From the NCBI GenBank assembly GCA_022495995.1, contig JAFEMH010002442.1, positions 1-64,000 of the forward strand: a DNA stretch of 64,000 nucleotides, read 5' to 3'. Shown here one piece after another: positions 33,148 to 43,089 of the stretch (within the stretch, counting starts at the first letter, position 1; each line of letters begins with the position of its first letter). The translations under genes were made by a program, and so were the position numbers. Under the pieces are notes generated by a model. The model did not search any database. It was not told the origin of the DNA and was given only the letters and a program-made list of their open reading frames with translations. This DNA is from Adenophora triphylla var. japonica (taxonomy: Eukaryota; Streptophyta; Magnoliopsida; Asterales; Campanulaceae).

Positions 33148-33223
33148 TAAATGATAATTTAATGAGCGTTTGAATGTCAAACGTCAACCTGAGATGTAAA
33201 TGAGCGTTTGAATGTCAAACGTC
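32684..33223 (-). repeat. Array of short palindromes in the B 3' LTR and adjacent region
   Basis: Repeated hairpins with an ATG loop: CGTTTGAATGTCAAACG (32844-32860 and near 33166 and 33202), CGTTTGGATGCCAAACG (32885-32901 and near 33040), GAGTTCGAATGTCGAACTC (33078-33096), and imperfect ones near 32690, 32740, 32815 and 32926. Stem bases change in pairs. Confidence 0.8.
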
Positions 33224-33224
33224 A

Positions 33225-33620
33225 ACTGGGGATTGAGACTTTAACGTCTGGAGACGAGCGTTAGTGAAAACTAACTGAGAATTTAACATCTGGAGACGAG
33301 CGTTAGTGAGAACTAACTGGGAATTTAACGTCTGGAGATGAGCGTTAGTGAGAACTAACTGGGAATTTAACGTCTGGAGACGAGCGTTAGTGTGAACTAA
33401 CTGGAAATTTAACGTCTGGAGACGAGCGTTAGTGAGAACTAACTAGAAATTTAACGTCTGGAGACGAGCGTTAGTGAAAACTAACTGGGAATTTAACATC
33501 TGGAGACGAGCGTTAGTGAGAACTAATTAGGAATTTAACGTCTGAAGACGAGCGTTTGTGAAAACTAACTGGGAATTTAACATCTGGAGACGAGCGTTAG
33601 TGAAAACTAACTGAGAATTG
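33225..33620 (-). repeat. 42-bp tandem array in the B 3' region
   Basis: About nine units built of two hairpins: CGTCTGGAGACG and GTTAGTGAGAACTAAC, joined by AGC and separated by TGGGAATTTAA. Variant units have ACATCT or GTGAAAAC. It lies between the 3' LTR and the PMD gene, the slot used by unrelated arrays in C and E. Confidence 0.92.
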
Positions 33621-33911
33621 ATCCTCGGGGGATGGGGTGTTAGAAAGGTCTAACTTGGGGGAAATTTTACACTTTTGAGGGCCAAAAGGGGTAAAATTGA
33701 AACTGCGAGAAGTTGAGGGGCCAAAGTGGCATGGAATCTTTTGCTGCAGAAAGAGTCCAGGTAACCCGAAGTTGACCAGGTTCATTTCAGCGCCGAGGAC
33801 GAGGTGAAATTGGACCATTCTTCCATTTTTCCAGGCGAGAAGGAGAGAAAAGAGAGAAGAAAACTCTTCCTAAATTGTGAGTTTTGCTCAAATTCGTAAG
33901 GGAAAATCATC
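33621..33911 (+). promoter_or_regulatory. Upstream region of the antisense PMD gene of element B
   Basis: Contains CTGCAGAAAGAGTCC at 33744-33758, 154 bases before the start codon; the same 15 bases occur at 37063-37077 before the second antisense gene. GTTGACC near 33770 is a W-box-like core. GAGAAGGAGAGAAAAGAGAGAAG follows as a purine-rich leader. Promoter role is inferred. Confidence 0.45.
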
Positions 33912-36687
33912 ATGGAGGGTGATTTGGGACCAATGGCTCGTCATGGAAGGACCGATAACGAGAGAACGAGGTTGGTGTGGACCATTCGGACCACCGTTCT
34001 TCCATTGAATCCGGCGGAGTTCTACCCGGCTCGGGAGACTCACAAATCCAAAGGAGGGATTGAAAGACATGTAAATTTCCTTCAAATTCCATTAATTTTA
34101 AGAATGTGCATTCTTTAAATGTTAGGAATTTGACTAGAAATGAGTTAGGGATTTTGGTGCCCGGATTGGGGCTTTTGACTTTGCTATGCGCCTTTATCGA
34201 AATTGACTAGAGTGTAGTTCAATTGACACTATGGGTAGATGACATAAAAATTTTTGGTTACAAAATTCCATGCCTAGATGTGTTTTCCGAATTTAAAGTA
34301 TGTTTAAATCGGGACGGAGTAAATTTTCGAAATGTTCGAAAGGATTTGAAAGTTCCGAATTCGACGGAGTTTTCGAAAGGTTTTGAAAGTTCCGGATTCG
34401 ACGGAGTTTTCGAAATGTTTTGAAAGTTCCGGATTCGACGGAGTTTTCGAAAGGTTTTGAAAGTTCCGGATTCGACGGAGTTTTCGAAAGGTTTTGAAAG
34501 TTCCAGATTCAACGGAGTTTTTGAAATGTTTTGAAAGTTCCGGATTCGACGGAGTTTTCGAAATGTTTTGAAAGTTCCGGATTCGACGGAGTTTTCGAAA
34601 TGTTTTGAAATCTTGGACCGTTAATACTCCAACCGGGATGGAAGTATTTTAGGAAGAAATGAGAACTGTATCTGCGTTGCATCATTTTGACATGCGTTCG
34701 TGCACTCTGTTGATGTCGCTTCTGTACTTAACGTATTCTTGCCTTGTTCACCTGCAGGGGCGAGGGACAGTTGACGTTCACAACCTGAAGAGTCGGGGAG
34801 CCTTCGAGGCAGTTCGAGCGCTGTGGGAGATACTCCCGGACGAGGCTCAAGACGGAGAGAGGAGTCCATGGCAGCTTGTGGTTGACTCTGGTTTGGCTAG
34901 ATTTATCAGCGCGGTAGCCGCGGTGGCTGTGACGCAGAGGGCGAGGTCCATGTACGTAGCTCTGAGCGAATACTGGTGGGACACGACCCACACTTTTCAC
35001 TTCAGGTGGGGAGAGGCGACTGTGACTCCTACTGACTTTGCGGCGATCACTGGGTTGTCAACCTGGGGCAACGCGCTGGTGTGGGTGGATGGCTATACCC
35101 CAGGGCAGTTGTCAGAGCTGCTGGGTTTCGATATTACCGATGCCAGGGGCTTAGGCATTCGATACAGGCCGATGGAGACCCATCTGAGGAAGGGTATTGA
35201 TGCATATGGGGAGGGCTCCCCTAGGATGACTGCTGAGCATTTGGCTCGAGGGTTCCTATGGTTCGCGCTGTCAGTGACTCTATTTTCTACTTCTGATACA
35301 TCTTGTCACTTCCCTTTGCTTGGGTCGCTGATTGATGTGAACGCCGTGAGGGGGTTTGCATGGGGGGAGGCTGGACTAGCCGAGCTCTATCACGCCTTAG
35401 AAAGGTTCTCGCGGGGAGAGGAGAACACCTTGTGTTGCTTCTCATTTGCTTTGGATGTTAGTTCACGTCTTTTTCTCTTCCTTGTCTCATTTCTGTACTC
35501 GTATGTATCTGCTCTGTAGCTGACATAACTTTCCATTTGCTTGACAGGTCTGGTGCTTTGAGGTGTTCAGCCCGCAGTGGTGGGAGATTAAGGAGGCATA
35601 CCAGTCCTTGTTCCCTGTCATGTTGTCTTGGCAGAAGGATGCGAAAAAGGCGGTGTCATCGAGGGAGGGTACTCGGCTGACGTACGAGGAGGTGTCTCAG
35701 GCCCTGAGCCGAGAGTTCTCCGAGCGGATCCAGCTGACTTGGTGGAGCCGAATTCATGTCGGTGTGCTCCAGGTTGCTAGTGAGGTCACGCGTCGGCGGA
35801 AGCTGCTGGTGGGACTTCACTGTGATGCGATATATCTGGGGGAGAGGGTGACCCGTCAGCATGGTCCGGGGTCCCTTCCTATGGTGCCGGTGGACCCGCC
35901 TCCACACATGCAGCATCCTTTGTCAATATCGATGGAGTAGTTGGAGCGGTATAGACAGGGCGTGTTCTATACCGAGTTTGTCATAGAGGGCACCGACTAT
36001 GACACTTTCTTGAGGATGAGGCTGAAGAACCCGCAGGTGCAACACAGGGAGGGTGAGGGCCCTGGATATCCCCGAGATCTCCCGCTCCCACGTGCTAGGC
36101 TGGTGTATGAGGGGCTGGACGGTTCCCGTAGGCGGTTGGTGATCCCTATCCGGATGGAGATTAGGCCTCAGTACAGGGTGGACCCCAACGCTTCGGTGAG
36201 TGATTTTGATTTCCTGCATTTGATAGTAGTATTCTGCAAATGTTGCATCTGTACTGTCTGTTGGTCTGTTGATGACTTTCCTGGTTTGCAGGTGTCTGGC
36301 CGTACGTACAACCAGGCTATGAGGCAGTTGGACGGGTGGACCAACTATGCTAGGAGGCTCGTGGAGTTCCTGCGGTGCAATTCCTGGAGGAGTGCGGCTG
36401 GACATGAGCCGAGGCCGTCTAGGCCGAGAGGTTTGTCTGCCTCCACGACTGGTGGAGCGGACTTTGCGCAGGGATTTGGCCAGTTCTCGGGCAGAACGGC
36501 GGGATTCGGAGCTCGTCCTTCTTCATACTCGGGGCACGAGCAGGGAGAGTCCTCGAGTTCGCAGGCCCAGAGGCGGCCTTTCGCGTATTCCCGCCTAGAG
36601 GAATTCGGAGATTATTTGTTCTCGACAGATCCGACTGCTGTGGGGCAGTACATCGAGTGTTCGAATGACGAGCAGGACTCCGAGTAG
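33912..36687 (+). pseudogene. Antisense PMD gene of element B, four exons, one nonsense codon
   Basis: Exons 33912-34070, 34758-35456, 35548-36195 and 36292-36687, all joined in phase 0 with GT-AG ends (CAT|GTAAAT; CTGCAG|GGG; GAT|GTTAGT; GACAG|GTC; TCG|GTGAGT; TTGCAG|GTG), giving about 633 codons. PMD motifs: YWWDTTHTFHFRWGEATVTP, then DFAAITGLS; AEHLARGFLWFALSVTLFS; RGFAWGEAGLAELYHAL; DVWCFEVFSPQWWE. The tail is Ser/Gly-rich. A single TAG at 35938-35940 (codon 417) interrupts exon 3; a CAG-to-TAG change fits. PMD proteins also occur as nuclear plant proteins (MAIN family) and in transposons. If the stop is allelic or read through, this could be a working gene. Confidence 0.82.
34335..34612 (+). 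repeat. 37-bp tandem repeat inside intron 1 of the B PMD gene
   Basis: About seven units with GTTTTGAAAGTTCCGGATTC and GACGGAGTTTTCGAAA. The intron 1 of the E copy is also low-complexity, but of another sequence, so intron 1 seems to collect repeats. Confidence 0.9.
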
Positions 36688-37213
36688 TCCTCCTTTATTG
36701 CTTTTTTAGACAAAATGTGTGTATTGTCCAGAACAATTCGACTTGTATTTGAAAAGGCGCCCTTGAGGCGGAACCTGTACTTTGCACATCTATTTAGTGA
36801 TTACCTTCTTCTATTTTTGGCAAATAAGCAAGTATGTTGATCAAAAAATAAAAAAAACGAAACATGCACAAAAAAATTGAACTGGTCAAAATTTATGCCT
36901 ATATGCACTGATTTTTAATTAATTGCACTGTTGCACGAGCCCGGGGCGGAAGTGGGTTGATTGAAACCATGGGAGCACGCAGATTCAAGAAAGCATGAAC
37001 AGGGCTTGGTTTGGAATTGTTTCCAATTTGAGACCAGCTGGCTGCAGAGTTGACCAAGTCAACTGCAGAAAGAGTCCGGCCGGACTGAGATTGAGTTTCT
37101 AGAATCTTTTAAATTGCAGTTTCAGCTTTGCATTTTGTAAGAACTGCGCGTTTGCTTTGATCCATTAGCTGAATTTCTCTCAAATTCCTAAAGGTTTCCT
37201 TCACTTTTTTTTC
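36688..37213 (+). promoter_or_regulatory. Spacer and upstream region between the two antisense genes of B
   Basis: The first 200 bases are AT-rich 3' flank of the PMD gene. Upstream of the second gene lie the perfect inverted W-box pair GTTGACCAAGTCAAC (about 37049-37063), directly followed by CTGCAGAAAGAGTCC (37063-37077), which is shared with the PMD gene upstream region. The distance to the start codon is about 140 bases. Confidence 0.45.
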
Positions 37214-38710
37214 ATGGTTCCATTTCCTAAGCTATCATCTCGGATGCAAGAGCGATACTTGGAAAATTTCCAGTAGTGGGTATGGAACCACACGAGGCAA
37301 AACAAGGGGTTTTTCGAGGGCTATTACGGGATGAAATCGGTTTGGGCTTTGAAGGAGCTTATGCCAGATTGGGATCTTTTGAGAGCTGCGGCTCTTTTCT
37401 GGGACGTACGGAGGAATGTGTACAACTTTTCGTACAACGAAATCACTCCCACGTTTGAAGATTTTCGGGCCATTCTAGGAGGACCTGAGACGGAACAGCT
37501 AGTTCTTCCCTATGCGGGTGGCATGGCCACTATTGAGAAGTTAGTGTCTCTGCTTGGTATCTCGGCTGGAGAAGCATACGGGATGCTGATATTGAACACA
37601 GACTATGTCAACATTTCGGGGCTGCCCGATAGGTTTGCTGGTGTTGAGGGGAGCGTTTTCGCATGGGACACATTTGCTCTGTGCGCGATTGCTACTTTGT
37701 TCACATTCACGTCCCTGGATGTGTGCCATCACAGCGTACTGGACCTGGTGAGGCAGTGCCGAAACGGGGGAGACATCGTGCCTTTGGTCCTGGGCGAGAC
37801 GTTCCTAGGCATAGGTCGGATGGCGACCAGCAGCCGGTACATGTAAGGAGGGAGTCCCGCTATGCTCACTATGTGGTTGAGGGAGAGGTTGCAGATGGTG
37901 CCCCAGGTGCCAGTGTCTTGTGACGCTTGGTCCTTTTCTCGACGTCCTCTGGTGATAGGGGGCAATCAGGCTGAACTGGAGCTCTGGATGGCCAGACTCC
38001 GCACCCATCACTTGCGATGGTGGGTTCCTCACTGGAAGTTACAGACTTGTCGGACCGCTCAGGAGGGTCTCTTGGTTGTCAGAGTGCCGGGGTTGTCCCA
38101 GACGACTTTCTACATTCCATCCTTGGTTCTGCGACAGTACGAGCTGGAGCAGGTGCCATTGACGGGTTTGAGTCATGCTGCTACCTTCGAGGTGGGATCT
38201 CTGCTAATGGAAGATCCTTCGACGTCATTGCTTCTCACGCGACTGTGGCAATACACGTCCTTTCCTGCCAGGGTTCTCTTTCACCAGAGAGGGGGCACCG
38301 TTCGTCTACTCGGTATACGGCGGTACGAAGAGTGTATGGGGGAGACACTGATGGCCATCTCGTGGAGACGGAGTGAGCTGTTGGGTGTTGATTACCTTGA
38401 TAGCTTGACTTTGAGGAGGGCCAAAGCGGAGGCTAACCCTCAGAATCGTACTGGGGACGACATGGCTGACTATGAGGCCAATGCTGATCGGGCGGCCGAC
38501 CAAAGCATGGTCATGATGACTCGAAGAGAGGCGGCTCAAGATAGAGCTAGGGAAAGGGCTGCGTTGGCAGCTGCTGGTTTGACGGAGGCATCGGGAAGGG
38601 TACCTGAGCCAGGTAAAAGGACTACAGGAATATTCCCTGTGAAGGTGAAGAATACTCGCCGCGGAAAAGGGAAGGGGAAGAAGGATGAAGGACCAAGTAC
38701 GGGAGACTAG
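37214..38710 (+). pseudogene. Antisense DUF7745-like gene of element B, two nonsense codons
   Basis: A single frame from the ATG at 37214 to 38710 (about 498 codons), interrupted by TAG at 37274-37276 and TAA at 37844-37846; both fit C-to-T changes (CAG, CAA), and A has CAA at the second site. Conserved core: MPDWDLLRAAALFWDVRRNV, YNEITPTFEDFRAIL, then LFTFTSLDVCHHSVLDLVRQ and GGDIVPLVLGETFLGIGR, then GGSPAMLTMWLRERLQ. The C-terminus is basic (TRRGKGKGKKDEG). This core resembles plant retroelement-associated proteins annotated DUF7745 (from memory). No intron is needed. It reads convergently with pol, ending about 450 bases from the pol 3' end. Confidence 0.72.
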
Positions 38711-38799
38711 GTTGACCTTGCTGTCCAGAGTATCCACCCACTGTCATTGCAGACACATTAACTGATTAATGTTTTATTGTAGTTTTGCTAGCGTGTAGC

Positions 38800-38850
38800 G
38801 AGTCAAGAGTTGACCGTGCTTGAACTCATCAAAGATTGTTTTAACCGTAA
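38800..38850. other. Conserved spacer between antisense gene and pol 3' end (B)
   Basis: GAGTCAAGAGTTGACCGTGC and TTGAACTCATCAAAG match the C spacer at 11301-11335. It lies outside all ORFs. Confidence 0.5.
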
Positions 38851-38943
38851 TGAATTTGTAGGTTAATTGAAAAGAGTTTTTCGAAACACAAGCAATTGAT
38901 GCTTATTTGTTTTTTTTTTGAGACCGAACCAAATGATGGCTGC

Positions 38944-38990
38944 CTACGTTCCCCTTTTACAATTGGACTAAGGGGCTCAGGTCACCGTAG
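38944..38990 (-). other. Conserved two-stem hairpin motif, B copy (between convergent genes)
   Basis: Outer CTACG (38944-38948) with CGTAG (38986-38990); inner CCCCTT (38951-38956) with AAGGGG (38970-38975). Confidence 0.65.
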
Positions 38991-39156
38991 TTCGACACTT
39001 TAGGTGAATTTGAGAAAAACAAAGACAAAAGAAGTGCGACCTTGTTTTTTACCTGGATCATTGACGGGAATGTATCCAGTTGGGTATTACTCTTTTAGCA
39101 CTTTAATTTTACTGAGGGGTGGTGTATGGGGAAGGAGAGTTGACTCGTGCTCTTCC

Positions 39157-40480
39157 TCAAACAAAGTATCTGCGAAGCTTGCTTCCATTCAGGGGGTTGA
39201 CGAAAGGGTTCCCGTCCAAATCTGCTAACTTCATGGCTCCTCCGGAGAAGATTCTTTGTACCACGAACGGTCCTATCCAGGTAGGCTCCCACTTTTCGAG
39301 GAGATTGGTTTGCATAGGAAGCTTTTCCTTTAGCACCAAGTCGCCTTCTCTGATGTCTCGGATCTTGACTTTCTTATCGAATGCTCGGGCCATTCTGCTC
39401 TGGTAGGCTTGAGTGTGCTCCATGGCTTTCAATCTGTGCTCGTCGAGTAGAGCAAGCTCGTCGTGATGACTCTGTAGCCATTCGACTTCATTGATCCCGT
39501 TTTCCAAGAGGACTCGGAGGGATGGAATTTCCAATTCCACGGGTAGCATTGCTTCCATTCCGTAGGTAAGTGCGAATGAAGTCTCCCCTGTGGCGGTTCT
39601 GACTTATGTTCTGTATCCCTAGAGGGCTAGATGTAGCTTTTTGGGCCAGTCCCGACCTCTGGTGGTCATCTTTCTGATTATCATTGCAAGAGTCTTGTTT
39701 GCTGCCTCTATTGCACCATTGGTTTGTGGTCTATAGGGAGAAGACTTGTGGCGTGTGACTCAGAATTCAGTTAACAGTTGGTCACAATCTCCTTTGAAGT
39801 GGGTCCCATTGTCGGATATGATCTCGTTGGGCACTCCGTATCGACACATGATGTTCTCTCTGATGAACTCGGCCACCTTCTTAGAATTCAGTACCTTGTA
39901 CGATCTGGCTTCTACCCATTTGGTGAAGTAGTCGACTGCGACTAGAATGAACTCGTGACCATTGCTCCCTGGTGGAGTGATTTTGCCGATGACATTGATT
40001 CCCCATGTGGCGAAAGGCCATGGCGTAGTCATGCAATAGAGTTCATGAGGAGGGATGTGATTGAGGTTGGAGAACCGTTGACATTTATCGCAGCTTCGGA
40101 CGAACTGGATGCAGTCTGTTTCCATTGATATCCAATAGTATCCCATACAGAGGATGATTTGTATCAATGCTCGGGCGTTCATGTGCGGACCGCAGGTTCC
40201 GTTGTGAACTTTGTTCATTAGCTCGCTGGCTTTTTCTTTATTTACACACCGAAGGAGTGGCTCTTGGTGGCGCTTCTTGTACAACATACCCCCCAGAATG
40301 ACGAAATGGGATGCCAGGCATTTTAATGCCATCATATTTTTGGCTTTGATCCCTTCTTTGTATTTTCCATCTTCATTTGTGAAGGAAGCTTCTCCATTTT
40401 GGAGGTAGTGGTAGATTTTATTGTACCAGGGTTCGTCGATCGTTTCATTTTTTATTTCGATCTCACAGCAATAAGCGGGT
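39157..40480 (-). pseudogene. Integrase of element B
   Basis: Zinc region at about 40230-40070 (CGPHMNARALIQI, then CDKCQRFSNLNHI). Core with INVIGKITPPGSNG, then VAVDYFTKWVEARSYKVL, second Asp in EIISDNGTHF, and the Glu region NGAIEAANKTLAMI after a TAG near 39760. The C-terminal domain runs to 39157 (MARAFDKKVKIRDIREGDLV, WIGPFVVQRIFSGGAMKL). Three stops (near 39760, 39620 and 39605) in one otherwise continuous frame. The first Asp position reads Asn in WGINVIGK, a substitution that would also remove catalysis. Confidence 0.85.
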
Positions 40481-41030
40481 GTTTCCCGTCTGCCTTTTCT
40501 GAGGGGTTTTACTGATTTCCCATCGAGAATTTTGACAAGAGAGGCGAGGGTAGCCAGGGCATCTGCGAAGCGGTTCTGTCTCTTGGCAAATAGTGGAAAG
40601 AGATGTCCTTGAGCGAGCAATGAGCTCCTCCATGTACGTGTGGTACTTAGAGGCCGAATCTATCGTCTTCCATTTGTTGGACACTTGATTGATGATCAAT
40701 CTTTGAGTCTCAGTATACTTCCTAGTTACGAGATGTTGCGCTCGAGGCGGCTTCCCGGGCCAGGCTGCAAGCTTCATATTTTGCGACATTGTTGGTTGTT
40801 TCAAAATTCGGTTTGATGGCTATGGGAGTGTGCTCGTCCTTGGGATCGACAAGGAGCATTCCAATACCATTTCCCTTCTTGTTGGCTGCCCCATCGAAGA
40901 AGAGTTGCCGGCGGTTTGCTTGTTTGTCGAGTGAAAAGATTATGTCGTCAGAAAGCTGCGGATCGGGACCCTTAGGTTCCTTTGCTTGGGAAGTCTGCCC
41001 GGGTGATGCGCCATTACTCTGCCCTTTGTT
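40481..41030 (-). pseudogene. Second (Tat-type) RNase H of element B
   Basis: QLFFDGAANKKGNGIGMLLV near 40920-40850 (first Asp), KPNFETTNNVAKYEACSLA with Lys where Glu is usual, and RFADALATLASLV near 40570 (last Asp). The middle part is disrupted near 40700-40730 (EVY*DS). Same domain as in A and C. Confidence 0.8.
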
Positions 41031-42330
41031 GATTTTTGACCATATACTTGATGTCGAACTCAGCCGGGAAGAATGACCACTTGGCTAGTCTCATTGTGAG
41101 GATGGCTTGTCAAAGAGATATCGGACGGGGTCCATTTTGGAGACCGGGAGCACGAATGTGGCGCATGTAGTGTTTCGGTTTCCCGACTACCCATACCAAG
41201 GCGGTACAAGTTTTCTCTAATCTTTGAGTAGTGAGTTCACTTCCTTGAAGCTTCAAACTACGAAGTAGATTGCATGCTCAACTTTGGAATCTTTACGTTC
41301 TTGTGCCGGCATTGCTCCGATTGACGTGTACATTACTATCAAGTACGGGAGTAGTGGCTTGTCTTCATGTGGCGGGCACGGTGGGGGATTCACCAAGTAT
41401 GTCTTGATTTTCTCTAAAGGCATGCGGCACTCGGCGTCCCGGTTGATGTCGGCATTCTTCTTCATCGGTTTGAACATTGGCTCGCGAGAGAGATGTCAAG
41501 CGGTTGATGAAGCGACTTATGTATTGAAGTCTTCCCATAAAAATTTTCACATGTCGAGTGCGAGGCGGCTTCATGTCGATGATGGCCTTGATTTTCTTGG
41601 GATCGGCTTCGATACCTCTTTACGTAACCATGTACCCCAGTACTTTGCCTCGCTTGATGTCGAAGGTGCACTTGGCGGGGTTCAATCTCATGGAGTGCTT
41701 TACGAGTTTGTTGAAGAACTTTCTCGGATCTGTCATATCTTGCATGTCGATCCTCTGGAGTGGATGATCATGTCGTCGACATATACTTCGATTTCTTTGT
41801 GGATCATGTCATGGAAGAGGGTTGTTGCGGCCCCGGTAAGTAGCTCCGGCGTTCTTCGGGCCGAACGGCATGGCCAGGTGTAGCGTATGTCCCCACGGAG
41901 TGGTGAAAGCGATCTTGGCTTGATCCTCCTCGGACATTTTGATACGATTGTATCCGGCAAACCCATCCACGAAGGACTTTACCTCGAAATTTGCCGTGGT
42001 GTCGACTAGCATGTCGATGTTAGGCGATGGGAAATCATCTTTAGGGTTGGCCTTGTTGAGATCTCGGAAATCTACACGGCATCGACCTTTCCATTGGCCT
42101 TGGTGACCGTCACGATGTTTGAAAGCCAGGTCAGGTACTCAATCACTCTGATGAAACAAACTCTGAGCATTTTCTCAATCTCTTCCTTTACTTGCAAGGA
42201 GCACTCTGGCTTGATCTTGCGCAACTTACATTTGACGAGGCTTGGATTACGGATCTAAGGGAATTGTGCTCCACGATCGAGGGATCGAGTCTGGCATGTC
42301 TGGTATGACTAGGCGAACACGTCAACATAC
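41031..42330 (-). pseudogene. Reverse transcriptase and first RNase H of element B, broken
   Basis: RT palm: FTTPWG near 41905, MPFGPKNAGATY near 41870-41840, HKEIEVYVDDMIIHSRG with YVDD near 41790-41776. Upstream VDTTANFEVKSFVDGFAGYN (about 42010). Thumb and connection near 41680-41470 (MGRLQYISRFINRL), RNase H near 41390-41250 (PYLIVMYTSIGAMPAQERKD). Several frame changes. The fingers region upstream (to 42330) is readable only in pieces. Confidence 0.82.
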
Positions 42331-42990
42331 TCCCGGAGGAGGTTTATCGGGGCTTCCTTTTACGCATCGGCGAAGAAGCGCCCTTGTGTCTCTTTAGGCT
42401 CTTGCACTGACCCCAGGTTCACTTTGGTCATAACCTCTTCGGCAGCTTGGGCCCGATTGTCCTCTTGGTCAACTACACGCTTGAGAACTTCTTTAATGTA
42501 TTGTTCATTTAATGTGTCTGCTTCTTTATCAAGTGATTTGTTATTAACGTCTTTTAAGTTGTTTGTTAACTTCTCAGTTGTTAAAGTGGCAATGAGGATA
42601 CTCAGAAAGGTCGGACTTTTCATTAAACGAGAACGGAAATACATGGTTGGCTACATTATCATAGTCTTTCGGCGTAAGGCCGTTGGACGACTCGGAAGGC
42701 TGGACTTTAACAAAGGCGGCTCGAGAGGGTTTGAGACCGGGTTTAGGGAGATGTGGGTGCGAGCCCGGCTTGTCTTCCATTTACGCTGGCTTGCCCTTGG
42801 TCGGTGAAAGTTACCCGGTTCTTCGGTGGCATTCTTTGGATGCTTGATGAGGGTTCGGGGTCGAGAGGCTTGGCCTGCTGTCCCAATCATGGCGATCATC
42901 TTTGTTTCGGAGCCCGAGGTCAATCGGGTTTGGCACCTCCATGACTTCTTCAAAAGACTACGTAGAGCGGGTCAGCGAGAGCGTCTTCTA
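42331..42990 (-). pseudogene. Acidic linker upstream of RT in element B
   Basis: Segment SSNGLTPKDYDNVANHVFPF (42780-42690) and linker NEQYIKEVLKRVVDQEDNRA (near 42500), matching C and A. It ends with VNLGSVQEPKETQG, the counterpart of VNLGTTEDPRET in A. Confidence 0.7.
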
Positions 42991-43089
42991 TGAATTACGG
43001 TTCCTTCTACTTTGGAGTTCTTGTCTCGAATGTGGCCTCGGCGGGTGATCCGAACAATGCATTTCCCGTGAAGAGTATCTTGAGTTGCT

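Noticed and set aside
35938..37276. In-frame TAG codons of the B antisense genes as programmed read-through
   Set aside because: No common context was seen around the two TAGs, and C-to-T decay explains both and the TAA at 37844.
33912..38710. PMD and DUF7745-like genes as host genes
   Set aside because: They lie inside elements with target duplications on both sides, and copies recur in the same slot in A, C and E.
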